Assembly (NCBI RefSeq): GCF_003332825.1
Contig: NZ_QIRF01000013.1
Coordinates: 1 to 64,000 of the forward strand
Direction: 5' to 3'
Length of the DNA: 64,000 nt
DNA from: Dyella sp. C9
GTDB taxonomy: Bacteria > Pseudomonadota > Gammaproteobacteria > Xanthomonadales > Rhodanobacteraceae
Part shown: positions 34,213 through 45,031 of the stretch, piece by piece
How positions within the stretch are numbered: position 1 is the first letter of the stretch
Layout: the number at the start of each line of letters is the position of its first letter
Translations under genes and position numbers: made by a program
Notes under the pieces: generated by a model
Database searches by the model: none
What the model was told of the DNA's origin: nothing
Seen by the model: the letters and a program-made list of their open reading frames with translations, nothing else

Positions 34213-36723
34213 ATGCGGCAAACTGATCGCGAGTTCGTTCCGCCCGGCGGCGAATCCCATTGGCCCGCCCATGTGCTGCATGGGGCGCCGGCGCTGATCA
34301 CCTACATCGATCGCCAGCGCCGCTTCCGCTTCGTCAACGCCACCCACCAGAGCTGGCTGGGGATGGACCCCGGCCAGATGCTCGGGCGCACCGTCGAAGA
34401 GGTCATCGACAAGGCCAGCATCGAGGTGGCCGGCGCCTGCCTGCAGCAGGCCCTCGACGGCACGCCCGCCGAGTTCGAAGGCGAGCTGTTCGATGGCCCC
34501 AGCCGCGCCTATGTGCACGGCAACTTTCAGCCCGACCTCGATGACGATGGCCACGTGCGCGGGGTATTCACGGTGTTCGTGGACATTTCAGCGCGCCATG
34601 CGCTGGAAACCCAGCTGCGGGAGAGCGAGCAACGCTTCTTTGGGGCCTTCCAGCACGCGCCGATCGGCATGGCGCTGGTGACCCCGGGCGGCTACATGCT
34701 GCGCGTCAACGATGCGCTGTGCGACATGCTGGGCTACAGCGAACAGGAGCTGCTTACGCTGTCCCTGCTCGATCTCACCCATCCCGACGACCTGGCGGTA
34801 TCGCGCGAGCTGTCCAGTTCGCTGCGACACGGCGATCGCGATACCTACCAGTTGGAGAAGCGCTACGTCCATCGCGACGGGCACAGCGTATACGTGCTGC
34901 TCAGCGTGTCCGTGGTGCGCAACAGCGATGGCGAGCCCTACCACGCAGTGGCGCAGATCCAGGACATCAGCCAGCGCAAGGCCTATGAGGAGGCCCTGTT
35001 CCGCGAGCGCGAACTGGCCGAGGTGACGCTGCGCTCGATCGGCGACGCGGTGATCACCACCGACCTGATGCACCAGGTCACCTCGCTGAACCCGATCGCC
35101 GAGGCGATGACCGGCTGGACACACGCCGAAGCGGTGGGCAAGCCGATGAGCGAGGTGTTCCGGCTGATCGACGCGAACACCCGCGAGCCGCTGCACAGTC
35201 CGCTGCTGGACGCCATCACCCGCGACGCCATCGTGGAGCTGAAGGGCGACGCCGTGCTGCTGCACCGCAATGGCTTCGAAACGCCCATCGAGGATTCGGC
35301 CGCCTCCATCCACGACCACGCCGGCAGCGTGATCGGCGGCGTGCTCGTGTTCCATGACGTCAGCGAAACGCGTGCGCTGGCGCTGAAGATGGCGCACCTG
35401 GCCCAGCACGACACGCTGACCGGACTGCCCAACCGCAGCCTGCTGCAGGCGCGCCTGGAGCAGGTGCTGGCCTCGGCCGCGCGTCGCCACACCCAGGCTG
35501 CGTTGCTGCACATCGACCTGGACAACTTCAAGCAGATCAACGATTCACTGGGTCACGTGGCCGGCGATGCCCTGCTGCGCACCTTTGCCGACCACCTGCG
35601 CGCCAGCCTGCGCAACGAGGACACGGTCAGCCGCGTGGGCGGCGACGAGTTCGTGGTGCTGCTGTCGCACGTCGACGGGCGCACCGGCGCCAGCCAGCTG
35701 TGCGAGAAACTCACACGCCTGTGGCAGGCCTCCACCGCCAGCAAGGTGGGCGAGAGCACCATCAGCTTCAGCACGGGCATCAGCGTGTACCCCGACGACG
35801 CGCAGGACGCCGAAGCGATGCTGCGCAACTCGGACATCGCCATGTACGAGGTGAAGATGCATGGCCGCAACGGCTATCGCTTCTATACGCCGTCGATGAG
35901 CGAGCGGCCGGCTGCGCGCCTGCGCATCGAGCAGGACCTGCGTCGCGCATTGCGCCGTGGCGACCTCAGCCTGCATTACCAACCCAAGGTGGACGCCAAC
36001 AGCCTGGCCATCGTCGGGGCCGAGGCGCTGCTGCGCTGGCAGGTCGATGGGCAGGACGTCTACCTGCCCGACCAGTTCATCCCCATCGCCGAGGAATGCG
36101 GCCTGATCGTGCCGCTGGGCGAGTGGGTGCTGCGCGAGGCCTGTCGCCAGGCGGGCAACTGGTATCGCGATGGCCACCCGATCGTGGTGGCGATCAACGT
36201 GGCGGCCCCGCAGTTCCAGCACCCTGGCTTTCAAACCACGCTGAAGGCCGCGCTGGACGAAGCGCAGCTGCCACCTTCGCTGATCGAGCTGGAACTCACC
36301 GAGCGCATGGTGATGTCGGCCGGCGACCAGAGCCGTGCGCTGATGCAGCGGATCAAGGACCTCGGCGTTAGCCTGGCGCTGGACGACTTCGGCACCGGCT
36401 ACTGCAGCCTTTCGTACCTCAAGTACTTCCCCATCGACGCGCTGAAGATCGACCGTACCTTCGTGCGCGACATCGCCACCGACGCCGACAATGCGGCCAT
36501 CACCGACGCCATCATCGCAATGGCGCACAGCCTGGACATGAGCGTGGTGGCCGAAGGCGTGGAGACCACCTCGCAGGCCGAGCACCTGCGCGAAGCCGGC
36601 TGCTCGCTGCTGCAGGGCTTCCTGTTCGGCACCGCGCTGCCGCCGGACGAACTGGAGAAGCACCTGTTGCCGGCCCCGGCGGTGGCCCTGCAGGGCCAGG
36701 CGGGCGACGACGGTTTGCCCTAG
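34213..36723 (+). CDS. PAS-PAS-PAS-GGDEF-EAL bifunctional cyclic di-GMP protein
   Basis: 836 residues, soluble (no transmembrane segments seen). Three PAS domains at about 20-125, 140-255 and 265-385. GGDEF domain about 390-555 with intact catalytic GGDEF (residues 476-480) and an RxxD inhibitory I-site (RNED) five residues before it. EAL domain about 570-815 with EAL near 603, DDFGTGYCSLSYLK and KIDRTF intact. Both synthase and phosphodiesterase motifs look active, so net activity cannot be predicted; PAS domains probably sense a signal or bind a cofactor. The preceding unknown gene ends 109 bp away. Confidence 0.94.
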   Translation: MRQTDREFVPPGGESHWPAHVLHGAPALITYIDRQRRFRFVNATHQSWLGMDPGQMLGRTVEEVIDKASIEVAGACLQQALDGTPAEFEGELFDGPSRAYVHGNFQPDLDDDGHVRGVFTVFVDISARHALETQLRESEQRFFGAFQHAPIGMALVTPGGYMLRVNDALCDMLGYSEQELLTLSLLDLTHPDDLAVSRELSSSLRHGDRDTYQLEKRYVHRDGHSVYVLLSVSVVRNSDGEPYHAVAQIQDISQRKAYEEALFRERELAEVTLRSIGDAVITTDLMHQVTSLNPIAEAMTGWTHAEAVGKPMSEVFRLIDANTREPLHSPLLDAITRDAIVELKGDAVLLHRNGFETPIEDSAASIHDHAGSVIGGVLVFHDVSETRALALKMAHLAQHDTLTGLPNRSLLQARLEQVLASAARRHTQAALLHIDLDNFKQINDSLGHVAGDALLRTFADHLRASLRNEDTVSRVGGDEFVVLLSHVDGRTGASQLCEKLTRLWQASTASKVGESTISFSTGISVYPDDAQDAEAMLRNSDIAMYEVKMHGRNGYRFYTPSMSERPAARLRIEQDLRRALRRGDLSLHYQPKVDANSLAIVGAEALLRWQVDGQDVYLPDQFIPIAEECGLIVPLGEWVLREACRQAGNWYRDGHPIVVAINVAAPQFQHPGFQTTLKAALDEAQLPPSLIELELTERMVMSAGDQSRALMQRIKDLGVSLALDDFGTGYCSLSYLKYFPIDALKIDRTFVRDIATDADNAAITDAIIAMAHSLDMSVVAEGVETTSQAEHLREAGCSLLQGFLFGTALPPDELEKHLLPAPAVALQGQAGDDGLP

Positions 36724-36736
36724 CCCCGGGGCCGCC

Positions 36737-37195
36737 TCACGATCGCGGGAACTCCGCTTCGTACATGTAGTACGCGCAACGCGCCATGCCGAGGTTGGCG
36801 TAGGTGCCCTGCGCACGCTCGTTTTCGGTTTCCACGTACAGGCGCAACCCCACGGCGTCCGCTGCCTGCGCGCGCTGCCTCACGTTTTCGTACAGGCGGC
36901 GGAACACGCCGGCGCGACGGGCCGCCTCCACCACGTACACGCTCTGGATCCACCAGAAGTCCCCGGCACGCCAGTCGCTCCACTCGTAGGTCACCAGCAG
37001 GCAGCCGGACGGCACGCCGTCGAGTTCCGCCACCAGGTAAAAGCCGCGGCGCGGTTCGTCGAATACCACGCTGACGCCGCGCTCCAGTCGCGTGCCGTCC
37101 AGCGCCTTGTGCTCGGTTTCCCAAGCCATGGCCTGGTTCCACTGCGCGATATCGGCAATGTCGGCGCGTGTCGCGGCACGAATCGTAATGGTCAT
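36737..37195 (-). CDS. GNAT family N-acetyltransferase
   Basis: 152 residues. Acetyl-CoA motif A as DFWWIQSVYVVEAARRAGVFRRLYENV (SVYV...RRxGxx), then LRLYVETENERAQGTYANLGM. Such N-terminally MTITIRAATRADI proteins are GNAT. Acceptor unknown. GAGG lies 7 nt before the ATG at 37195, which is 9 bp after the ntrC stop, so it probably sits at the end of the ntrBC operon, a placement that links it loosely to nitrogen control. Confidence 0.85.
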   Translation of the reverse strand: MTITIRAATRADIADIAQWNQAMAWETEHKALDGTRLERGVSVVFDEPRRGFYLVAELDGVPSGCLLVTYEWSDWRAGDFWWIQSVYVVEAARRAGVFRRLYENVRQRAQAADAVGLRLYVETENERAQGTYANLGMARCAYYMYEAEFPRS

Positions 37196-37204
37196 GATGA
37201 AGCC

Positions 37205-38591
<1,387 letters not shown>

Positions 38592-38599
<8 letters not shown>

Positions 38600-39605
38600 G
38601 GTGATGCCCCATCGGCAAATAGAGGGAGAAAACCGTTTCGCCCGCACGGCTGGCGTAGCGCAGCTCGCCGCCATGCTCGCGCGCGATCTCGCGCGCCAGC
38701 GCCAGGCCCAGCCCGCTGCCGTCGGCGCGGCCGGACACCAGCGGTTCGAACAGGGTGTCGCGCAGGGTCGCCGGCACGCCCGGACCGTCGTCGATCACGT
38801 CCACGCGCAGCGCCATGCGCACCACGCGCTCGCCGAGGCGCACCGCGGGCTCGGCGCGCGTGCGGAAGGTCAGCGTGTGCGCACCGGCCTCCAGGGCATT
38901 GCGCGCCAGGTTGAGCAGCAGTTGCAGCAGGCGATCGGCGTCACCACGGATGTCGGGCAGACTCGGGTCGTAGTCGTGGCGGATGGTCGGTGGCACCGGT
39001 TCGGCGTGCAGCAGTTCACCCAACCGCTCGAGCTGCTCGTGCACGTTCACCGGCCCCAGCCGCGCCGCCGCACCATCGTGGCGCAGCAGCCGGTTGGCCA
39101 GTGCAGTGAGGCGATCCACTTCCGCGATCATCAGCGCTGTCAGTGCGCGCAGCTGGCCGTCTTCCACGCGTCGCTGCAATAGTTGCGCCGCACCGCGCAG
39201 ACCGGCCAGCGGGTTCTTCACCTCGTGCGCAAAACCGCGCAGGGTCGCGGACAACGGGGTCTCGGCACTGGCCGGCGGCGCCAGCGCGTGCACCTCGACC
39301 AGCAGATCGCCGCTTTCCAATGGCTGCAGCGAAACGTCCATGCGACCGGCATCGCCACGGCTGGATGGCACCTCGATGCCGCGCAGCTGCAACGAGTTCG
39401 GCTCATGCAGGGCCCGCTCGGCCAGGGTCATCCATTCCGGTCGATGCAGCAACACTGCGAGCGACTGCCCCACCGCCGTGCGGGGCCCGATCGCCAGCAA
39501 CTCCGCCAACGCCGGATTCACCCAGCGCAGGCGCAACTGCGCATCCGCCAGCGCCACCCCGGTGGCCAGCGGCTCGGCCCAGCTACGGTCTGCCGTTTCG
39601 CTCAT
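38592..39605 (-). CDS. ntrB: Nitrogen regulation sensor kinase/phosphatase NtrB (NR-II)
   Basis: 337-residue cytoplasmic histidine kinase: N-terminal PAS domain, dimerisation/H-box FAHEVKNPLAGLRGAA with the phosphorylated His, N-box LNLARNALEAGA, and G-boxes DDGPGVP and GSGLGLALARE. It phosphorylates or dephosphorylates NtrC under PII control. The ATG at 39605 has no Shine-Dalgarno; the promoter described at 39612-39640 would start transcription at this ATG, suggesting a leaderless message. Overlaps ntrC by 8 bp. Confidence 0.95.
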
Positions 39606-39641
39606 TGCACCATAATGGACAGTGCGCTGCTTTGGTGCAAT
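39604..39641 (-). promoter_or_regulatory. ntrBC promoter overlapped by NtrC half-sites
   Basis: Minus strand: -35 TTGCAC (complement 39635-39640), 17 bp, -10 CATTAT (complement 39612-39617). The predicted +1 falls on the A of the ntrB ATG (39605). A perfect 9-bp inverted repeat, ATTGCACCA (39604-39612) and TGGTGCAAT (39633-39641), overlaps both promoter elements; GCACC is the NtrC half-site. In E. coli NtrC represses its own (glnL) promoter from such overlapping sites. Binding here is inferred. Confidence 0.55.
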
Positions 39642-39762
39642 GGGTCGAGTTCAATCCATGGTGCCGAGGGGTGGCGCATGTCGGCGCCTACCTGGGAAAT
39701 GACGGCAAGGATCGGGTGGGCGCGCAGATCGTTCCGGCCCTCGCGCCTGGACGACTGCAAGC

Positions 39763-40119
39763 TCATTCCCGTTCCATGATGAAGAGCGGCTGGAAGCATC
39801 CGAGGATGAGCCGCCGGGGATCGAACGGCGGTTCGTTGGGGGACTCCAGGCTTCCGTCCGCGTGCATCTTCGCCTCGGCGGCGTAGAAGCTGGCCTTGTC
39901 TGGCCAGATCTGCCAGGTGAAGACGATCTTCTCTCCCTCCTTCGCCGCGACCGCGCGGCGAAAGTCGGTCAGCTTGCCGTCGGGCACGTAGTCTTCCCAG
40001 CACTCGACGATCTCGAGGCATCCATGGTTCTTGAAGATCCTCGCGCCGTTCTCCGCCCACTCACGATAGGCGTCCATCTTGTCCCCGGGCACGGGGATGA
40101 CCAGGCCTGCGACGTACAT
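39763..40119 (-). CDS. DUF1428 family protein
   Basis: 118-residue protein of the DUF1428/YbaA family, recognised by MYVAGLVIPVPGDKMDAYREWAENGARIFKNHG at the start, ECWEDYVPDGKLTDFRRAV, and the FTWQIWPDKASFYAAEAKM block. Structural members are dimeric alpha/beta ferredoxin-like barrels; function unknown. GAGGAG lies 7 nt before the ATG. It lies 157 bp upstream of ntrB on the same strand, but ntrB appears to have its own promoter. Confidence 0.88.
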   Translation of the reverse strand: MYVAGLVIPVPGDKMDAYREWAENGARIFKNHGCLEIVECWEDYVPDGKLTDFRRAVAAKEGEKIVFTWQIWPDKASFYAAEAKMHADGSLESPNEPPFDPRRLILGCFQPLFIMERE

Positions 40120-40337
40120 GGGAAAACTCCTCGGGCGATACAGGCGATGTGGCCAGCCTATGCCTGGGCCGGCGCATCGCCCCTGAATGCAGCGGGCTTT
40201 CCATCGAGCACTTGCACGCGCGAGGCATGGGTCGGGCGATCGTCGTCGTGATGCAGGATCAGTCCCGCTATAGTCGCTGCACCCCGGCCGCGGCTCGATG
40301 GATGCCTGACGCTGGAGACCTCCTCCCGGTAGCGCGC

Positions 40338-41750
40338 ATGGCCACAGTCAGCCCCGCATGGATACGCATGGCCAGCGCGAAGGCGTCGGCGCTCCTGCAG
40401 CCACTGGTCGAGGCCATCGCCACCATGGCGGCCGCACTCGCCACGCTCGCCTGCACGTTGCCGCTGGCACCCGGCCCGGGGCCGGCCGTGCTCGCGGTGG
40501 TGCTCAGCCTGTCGTTGTCGCGCAGCCAGCTTGATCGCGACCTGCGCGGGCGCCTGGAAGCCGCCGTCGTGCTGCCGGTGGTGGCCTTCGTCGCGCTGGG
40601 TGTGGGCATGCTGCTCCGCCACGCGCCGTGGATCGGTGCCGCCGTGTTCGTGACCGGCATGTTCGCGTCGATCTGGCTGCGCCGCTTCGGGCCCATGGCG
40701 CGCCGGGCCGGCAGCCTGATCGCCCTGCCCTTCGTGACGCTACTGACCGTGCCGCACATCCATGCCGAGCCGACTGGCCGGTTGCCTGCGGTCGTCGTGC
40801 CGTTGCTGGTCGCCCTGCTCGCGCTGCTGTGGGTCAGTGTGTTTCACCTGCTGGCGCGCCGGCTGGGCCTGCAGCCGCCGGTGCAAGCACCCGCTCAGCA
40901 ACCCTTGGCCACTCCCACGGAGAGCACGCTCAGGCCCGTGGCCAGTACCCGCATGGCCATCCAGATGGGCGTGGCATTGGCGTTGGCCTTCGTGGTTGGC
41001 TACCTCGGCTTCGGGCAGCGCTGGAGCTGGATCGTACTTACCGCGTTCATCGTCAACAGTGGCAATCGCGGGCGGCTCGACGTGGCCTTCAAGAGCGGCC
41101 TGCGCGTACTGGGCTCGGCGGGTGGCACGGTACTGGCGATGTCGCTGAGCCTGCATGCCGGAGGCGATCCGACCGCCCACGCCCTGTTGATCCTCGGCGC
41201 GTTGTTCTTCGGCGTGTGGCTGCGCCCCTTCGGCTACGCCTGGTGGGCGCTGTTTGTCACGCTCGCCCTGGCATTGCTGCAAGGCTTTTCCGATTCGGCG
41301 CCGCCCGCGGCCATGTTGTGGCTGCGCCTGGAGGAAATCGCCATCGGTGCGGTGATCGGCCTGGCCGCCGCATGGTTCGTGCTGCCGGTGCGTTCCGGCG
41401 ACGTGCTGTGCCGCCGCCTGGCCGACGCACTCGCTGCCTTGTCCGAAGCACTGGACCCTGCCGTCGAGGATCGCAATCCGGCCCGGTTCGCTGCCGCGAT
41501 GGCGCAACTGGAACAGATGGTGACGCCGTTCCGGGCCAGCCGTCTGCTTACCGCCCGCTTCCGCACCCTGCAACCGGCCGACTGGGCCGATGCCTTGCTG
41601 GCCTGTCGTACTCCCGCCATTGCACTGATCGCCGGGCGGAAAACGCCCGGGCACGTACGCCAGGCCGTGGGCAGCGCCCGCAAGGCACTGCGCGAACCCG
41701 AGGCGCTGCTGCCCGCATTACAGCGACTGTGTAAGAGCCTGGGTGTCTGA
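40338..41750 (+). CDS. FUSC-like inner-membrane protein
   Basis: 470 residues with two bundles of hydrophobic segments (about 15-130 and 195-330), separated by a soluble stretch, and a cytoplasmic C-terminal region. The RWSWIVLTAFIVNSGNRGRLDVAFKSGLRVLGSAGGTVLA block after the second bundle's first helix is typical of the fusaric acid resistance (FUSC/YccS/AaeB) family, aromatic-acid efflux pumps. ATG at 40338 is tentative, chosen by domain start; ATG at 40302 is possible and the frame is open back to 40149. No AaeA or OMF partner is adjacent, so it is a lone member. Substrate unknown. Confidence 0.78.
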   Translation: MATVSPAWIRMASAKASALLQPLVEAIATMAAALATLACTLPLAPGPGPAVLAVVLSLSLSRSQLDRDLRGRLEAAVVLPVVAFVALGVGMLLRHAPWIGAAVFVTGMFASIWLRRFGPMARRAGSLIALPFVTLLTVPHIHAEPTGRLPAVVVPLLVALLALLWVSVFHLLARRLGLQPPVQAPAQQPLATPTESTLRPVASTRMAIQMGVALALAFVVGYLGFGQRWSWIVLTAFIVNSGNRGRLDVAFKSGLRVLGSAGGTVLAMSLSLHAGGDPTAHALLILGALFFGVWLRPFGYAWWALFVTLALALLQGFSDSAPPAAMLWLRLEEIAIGAVIGLAAAWFVLPVRSGDVLCRRLADALAALSEALDPAVEDRNPARFAAAMAQLEQMVTPFRASRLLTARFRTLQPADWADALLACRTPAIALIAGRKTPGHVRQAVGSARKALREPEALLPALQRLCKSLGV

Positions 41751-41875
41751 CCCACCACTCGCGAAACCGCGTTCCGGAGCACGGTTCCTTGCAGCGGCGC
41801 GGGCTGTCTATGCTTGGCCGCCTCGCCCGGGGCATCATGCCGCCTCGGTATCTTTACCTCCGCCAAGGCCCCTGC

Positions 41876-43567
41876 ATGCACGCTGCGTCACCCCGGCACC
41901 TTCGCCGTCCATGGTCGATTGTCCTGCCGCTGACGCTGGGTCTGCTCGCAGCCATGCTGGTCACCGGTGGAGCGATGCTCTGGCCCACGAACGTATGCTG
42001 GCTGCAGCACGCCGACCTGGCGCAAAGCTACCTGGGTTGGGCGTTCTACCGCCACGATCCATGGACCCTCCCTTTTGGCGCCACGCCTTCGTATGGCCTG
42101 GAGATCCATTCGTCGGTCTACTACTCCGACTCGATTCCGCTGTTGGCCATGCTGCTGAAGCCGGTGGCGGCATGGCTGCCCGAGCCTTTCCAGTACTTTG
42201 GTCCGTGGGTGCTGGCCTGCTTCATCCTGCAGGCGTACTTCGCCTGGAACTTGTTGTCCCTCAGCACGGACAGCGTAGCGGCCCGCATACTCGGATGTCT
42301 GTTTTTCGTAGCGGCACCACCGATGCTGATGCGCCTGGGTGGTCACATGGCCTTGGTCGCGCACTGGGCGATTCTGGCCGCGCTATACCTCTATCTGCGT
42401 CCGTCGAGCAAGCACCAGCGAGGATGGTGGACCGTGTTGGTCGCCGCTTCGATGGTGATCCATGCCTATGTATTCCTGATGGTGGCTGCGATCTGGGTGG
42501 CCGATGTGCTGCGGCGACTATGGCTGGCGCGCCATGGGGAGAACACGTCGATGCCCTGGCGTGAGCTGGCGCGTGAAGTGCTGCAAGTGATGCTGGCGAC
42601 GGCCGTGGTGGCGTGGCTCGCAGGCTTCTTCATGATCTCCAGTCGCGGCATGCAGGCCGAGGGCTTCGGCTACTACAAGATGAACCTGCTGGCACCGTTC
42701 AACGGCGGTGGCTGGTCGCGCTTTGGTCTGGCCTTCGCACAAGCTGATGGTGAGTACGAGGGCTTCAACTATTTCGGCGTGGGCGGGCTGTTGCTGCTGC
42801 TGGCCGGGTTGATCGCCGGGCTGAAGCAGGCTGCGGCCAGGCAGCGACGCCTGTGGTGGCCACTGGTGGCAGTTGCAGTGGGACTCACGCTGTTCGCGAT
42901 CACGCCCTCGGTGGGACTGGGCATGCACGAATGGCAACTGCCGCTCCCATCCTGGCTGCACGATCGACTGGCCCATTCCTCCATCCAGGCCACAGGTCGT
43001 CTGTTCTGGGTGAGCTATTACATGCTGCTGGTCGCAGCCATCGGGGCACTGGCGCGCACCCTGTCCACGCGCTGGTTGGTCCCGCTGCTGGGCGTTGCCG
43101 TCCTGCTGCAGGCCATCGATCTCGCGCCAGGACTGCGCAACTTGCACCAGTTGCTGCTCACGCGCGCCACGGTCGACCAGGCCACGCAGCTGCAGGGCCC
43201 GTTCTGGGATGATGCCGGCCAGCGCTACACGCGCCTGCGTCTCGTGCCCACGCGGCTGCTGGCACCCGGCTGGGAGGTGTTGGCGCGCTACGCGCTCGAA
43301 CATCACATGGGCACCGATGCGATTCAGGTGGCACGCGCCGATTGGAAAGTGTTCAACCGCGTCCGTGCTCATCAGTTGCAGCTGCTGGACAATGGCACGC
43401 CGGAACCACAAACGCTCTATGTCCTCGATCCGTCTATCGCCGAACGCGTGGCCCGTGCGGCACATCCGCAAGATGCGGTGTTCTTGCTCGATGGCTGGCG
43501 AGTACTGGCACCTGGATGGAACCAACCACTGCCACCCGGCGCCGTCAACCTCAAGCCCACGCCCTGA
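41876..43567 (+). CDS. Polytopic membrane protein, GT-C-like (DUF6311 type)
   Basis: 563 residues with about 10-11 hydrophobic segments in the first 400 residues, then a soluble C-terminal domain of about 150 residues. A large loop after the first helix contains DLAQSYLGWAFYRHDPWTLPFG, an Asp/Arg-bearing loop like the acceptor loops of GT-C glycosyltransferases. It resembles the DUF6311 family of polytopic proteins of unknown role, perhaps polyprenyl-sugar dependent. AAGG precedes the ATG at 41876. Convergent with the ferric reductase gene (gap 9 bp). Confidence 0.72.
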   Translation: MHAASPRHLRRPWSIVLPLTLGLLAAMLVTGGAMLWPTNVCWLQHADLAQSYLGWAFYRHDPWTLPFGATPSYGLEIHSSVYYSDSIPLLAMLLKPVAAWLPEPFQYFGPWVLACFILQAYFAWNLLSLSTDSVAARILGCLFFVAAPPMLMRLGGHMALVAHWAILAALYLYLRPSSKHQRGWWTVLVAASMVIHAYVFLMVAAIWVADVLRRLWLARHGENTSMPWRELAREVLQVMLATAVVAWLAGFFMISSRGMQAEGFGYYKMNLLAPFNGGGWSRFGLAFAQADGEYEGFNYFGVGGLLLLLAGLIAGLKQAAARQRRLWWPLVAVAVGLTLFAITPSVGLGMHEWQLPLPSWLHDRLAHSSIQATGRLFWVSYYMLLVAAIGALARTLSTRWLVPLLGVAVLLQAIDLAPGLRNLHQLLLTRATVDQATQLQGPFWDDAGQRYTRLRLVPTRLLAPGWEVLARYALEHHMGTDAIQVARADWKVFNRVRAHQLQLLDNGTPEPQTLYVLDPSIAERVARAAHPQDAVFLLDGWRVLAPGWNQPLPPGAVNLKPTP

Positions 43568-43576
43568 GCGCGCCGC

Positions 43577-44839
43577 TCAACGGAAGTTGAAGTACTCGTA
43601 GCGCAGGCTTGATGCCGGCAAGCCCTGTTCGCGCATCTGTGCACGAATCACGTGCAGCAGGCCCGGCGGACCGCAAAAGGCGACCTTTACCGCGGCGACA
43701 CCGACGTTGCGCGCGATGGCATCGAAGCGCTGCCGGAAGCGGTCGCTGACCGGGCCATCTGGCACCGCGACAAAGGCCGCCCCCCGCTCTTCGGCCATCG
43801 CCTGCAGCACGGCCACCTCCGGAAACTCGCGTCCGGGCGTGTAGAAATAAAACAGGGTCACGCGATCGAAGTGGCCGACGCGATCGTCCTTGAGCCAGGC
43901 GATAAATGGCGAGATTCCGACGCCACCGCCGATCCACACCTCGTGCCCGGCCTGCGCATCGCGCACGAAGCGGCCATGCGGTGCCAGGATGTCCGCCACC
44001 ATGCCGACGCGGATGTCGGCCACCAGCCTGCCGGTGAAATCACCGAGCGCACGTATCACGAAATCCACGCGCCCGTTCGGGCCATTGCCGCTGGCGATGG
44101 TGAAAGGATGCGGTTCGCGCAGGCCATCGGCCTTCATGCGCAGAAAGCCGAACTGGCCGGGTTCGAAGCTAAGCGGGCGCCCTACCGGTTCCAGTTCCAG
44201 ATGGATGGCCGCCTTGCCCGGCGTCACTGCGACCACGCGGTACTCGGCCTGTCCGGTGACGAAGCGGTAGAGCAGCAGTTTGTAGGTTGCCGCCAATACG
44301 CCCGCCGACGCCGTCAAGGCAAGCCAGAGGCCAGAGGGACTGCCCAGCGCGATCGGCGATTTGATGCTCAGCCAATGCAGCACCACCACCATGAACAGTG
44401 GCCCTGAGAGCTTGTGCCACCAGCGCCACACGCGATAGGGAATATTGCGATTGAGCGCCAGCAGCACGATGAACATCAGGCCGACAAAGCAAACCTGGCG
44501 AACGAAATGCGTGAGGTCGCGTGGCAGCGGGAGGATGGCCGTGTTGTCGACACCCTGCACGCCGGCATGGAACACCAGATGAAACGAGCCCAGGCCGAGC
44601 GCCCAGATGCCCAGCCACTTGTGCGCCTGGTACACGCGATCGAGCCCACCGAACAACGACTCCACCACGCCAAGCCGCGCGCTCAACACGGCAGCAAGAC
44701 CCATCATCGACAGGGCCGCCACGCCTGCCGCCAGGCTGATTGCCCCGGTGGTCGGCCACGCGCGCACCGGCAACGGCCATGCGACCAGCGCGACGCTGAT
44801 CATGATGGGTAGCCCAACGACCTGCCAGTTCCTGATCAT
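43577..44839 (-). CDS. Ferric reductase-like transmembrane flavocytochrome
   Basis: 420 residues: six or so hydrophobic helices with paired His likely ligating heme (HKWLGIWALGLGSFHLVFHAG and WHKLSGPLFMVVVLHWLS), then an FAD domain (FEPGQFGFLRM, HPFTIAS) and an NAD(P)-binding domain (WIGGGVGISPFIAWL, AFCGPPGLL). This is the Fre/NOX family: electrons from NAD(P)H pass through FAD and hemes across the membrane to ferric iron, oxygen or a thiol partner. The ATG at 44839 is one of several candidates (44872 and further upstream); Shine-Dalgarno is weak. No iron-uptake gene adjacent. Confidence 0.88.
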   Translation of the reverse strand: MIRNWQVVGLPIMISVALVAWPLPVRAWPTTGAISLAAGVAALSMMGLAAVLSARLGVVESLFGGLDRVYQAHKWLGIWALGLGSFHLVFHAGVQGVDNTAILPLPRDLTHFVRQVCFVGLMFIVLLALNRNIPYRVWRWWHKLSGPLFMVVVLHWLSIKSPIALGSPSGLWLALTASAGVLAATYKLLLYRFVTGQAEYRVVAVTPGKAAIHLELEPVGRPLSFEPGQFGFLRMKADGLREPHPFTIASGNGPNGRVDFVIRALGDFTGRLVADIRVGMVADILAPHGRFVRDAQAGHEVWIGGGVGISPFIAWLKDDRVGHFDRVTLFYFYTPGREFPEVAVLQAMAEERGAAFVAVPDGPVSDRFRQRFDAIARNVGVAAVKVAFCGPPGLLHVIRAQMREQGLPASSLRYEYFNFR

Positions 44840-45031
44840 CCTGTCTGTCCCGCGCCAAGGTCCGGTCACCATCCAGCGAGGGACCAGGGAACTCATTGAT
44901 GTGTGCCGGCACAACCATACATGCCCGACAAACGCGCGCAGGCGCCGTGGCGTGTACCGCTGCTCACGCATGCATATCGATAGTCCGCCGTGCGGCCCCG
45001 GGCCGGGCATTCCGCGTTGAAGACGGTTCCC

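Noticed and set aside
39640..39690. tRNA-like T-arm sequence (GGTCGAGTTCAATCC)
   Set aside because: No matching anticodon arm, acceptor stem or CCA could be assembled on either strand.
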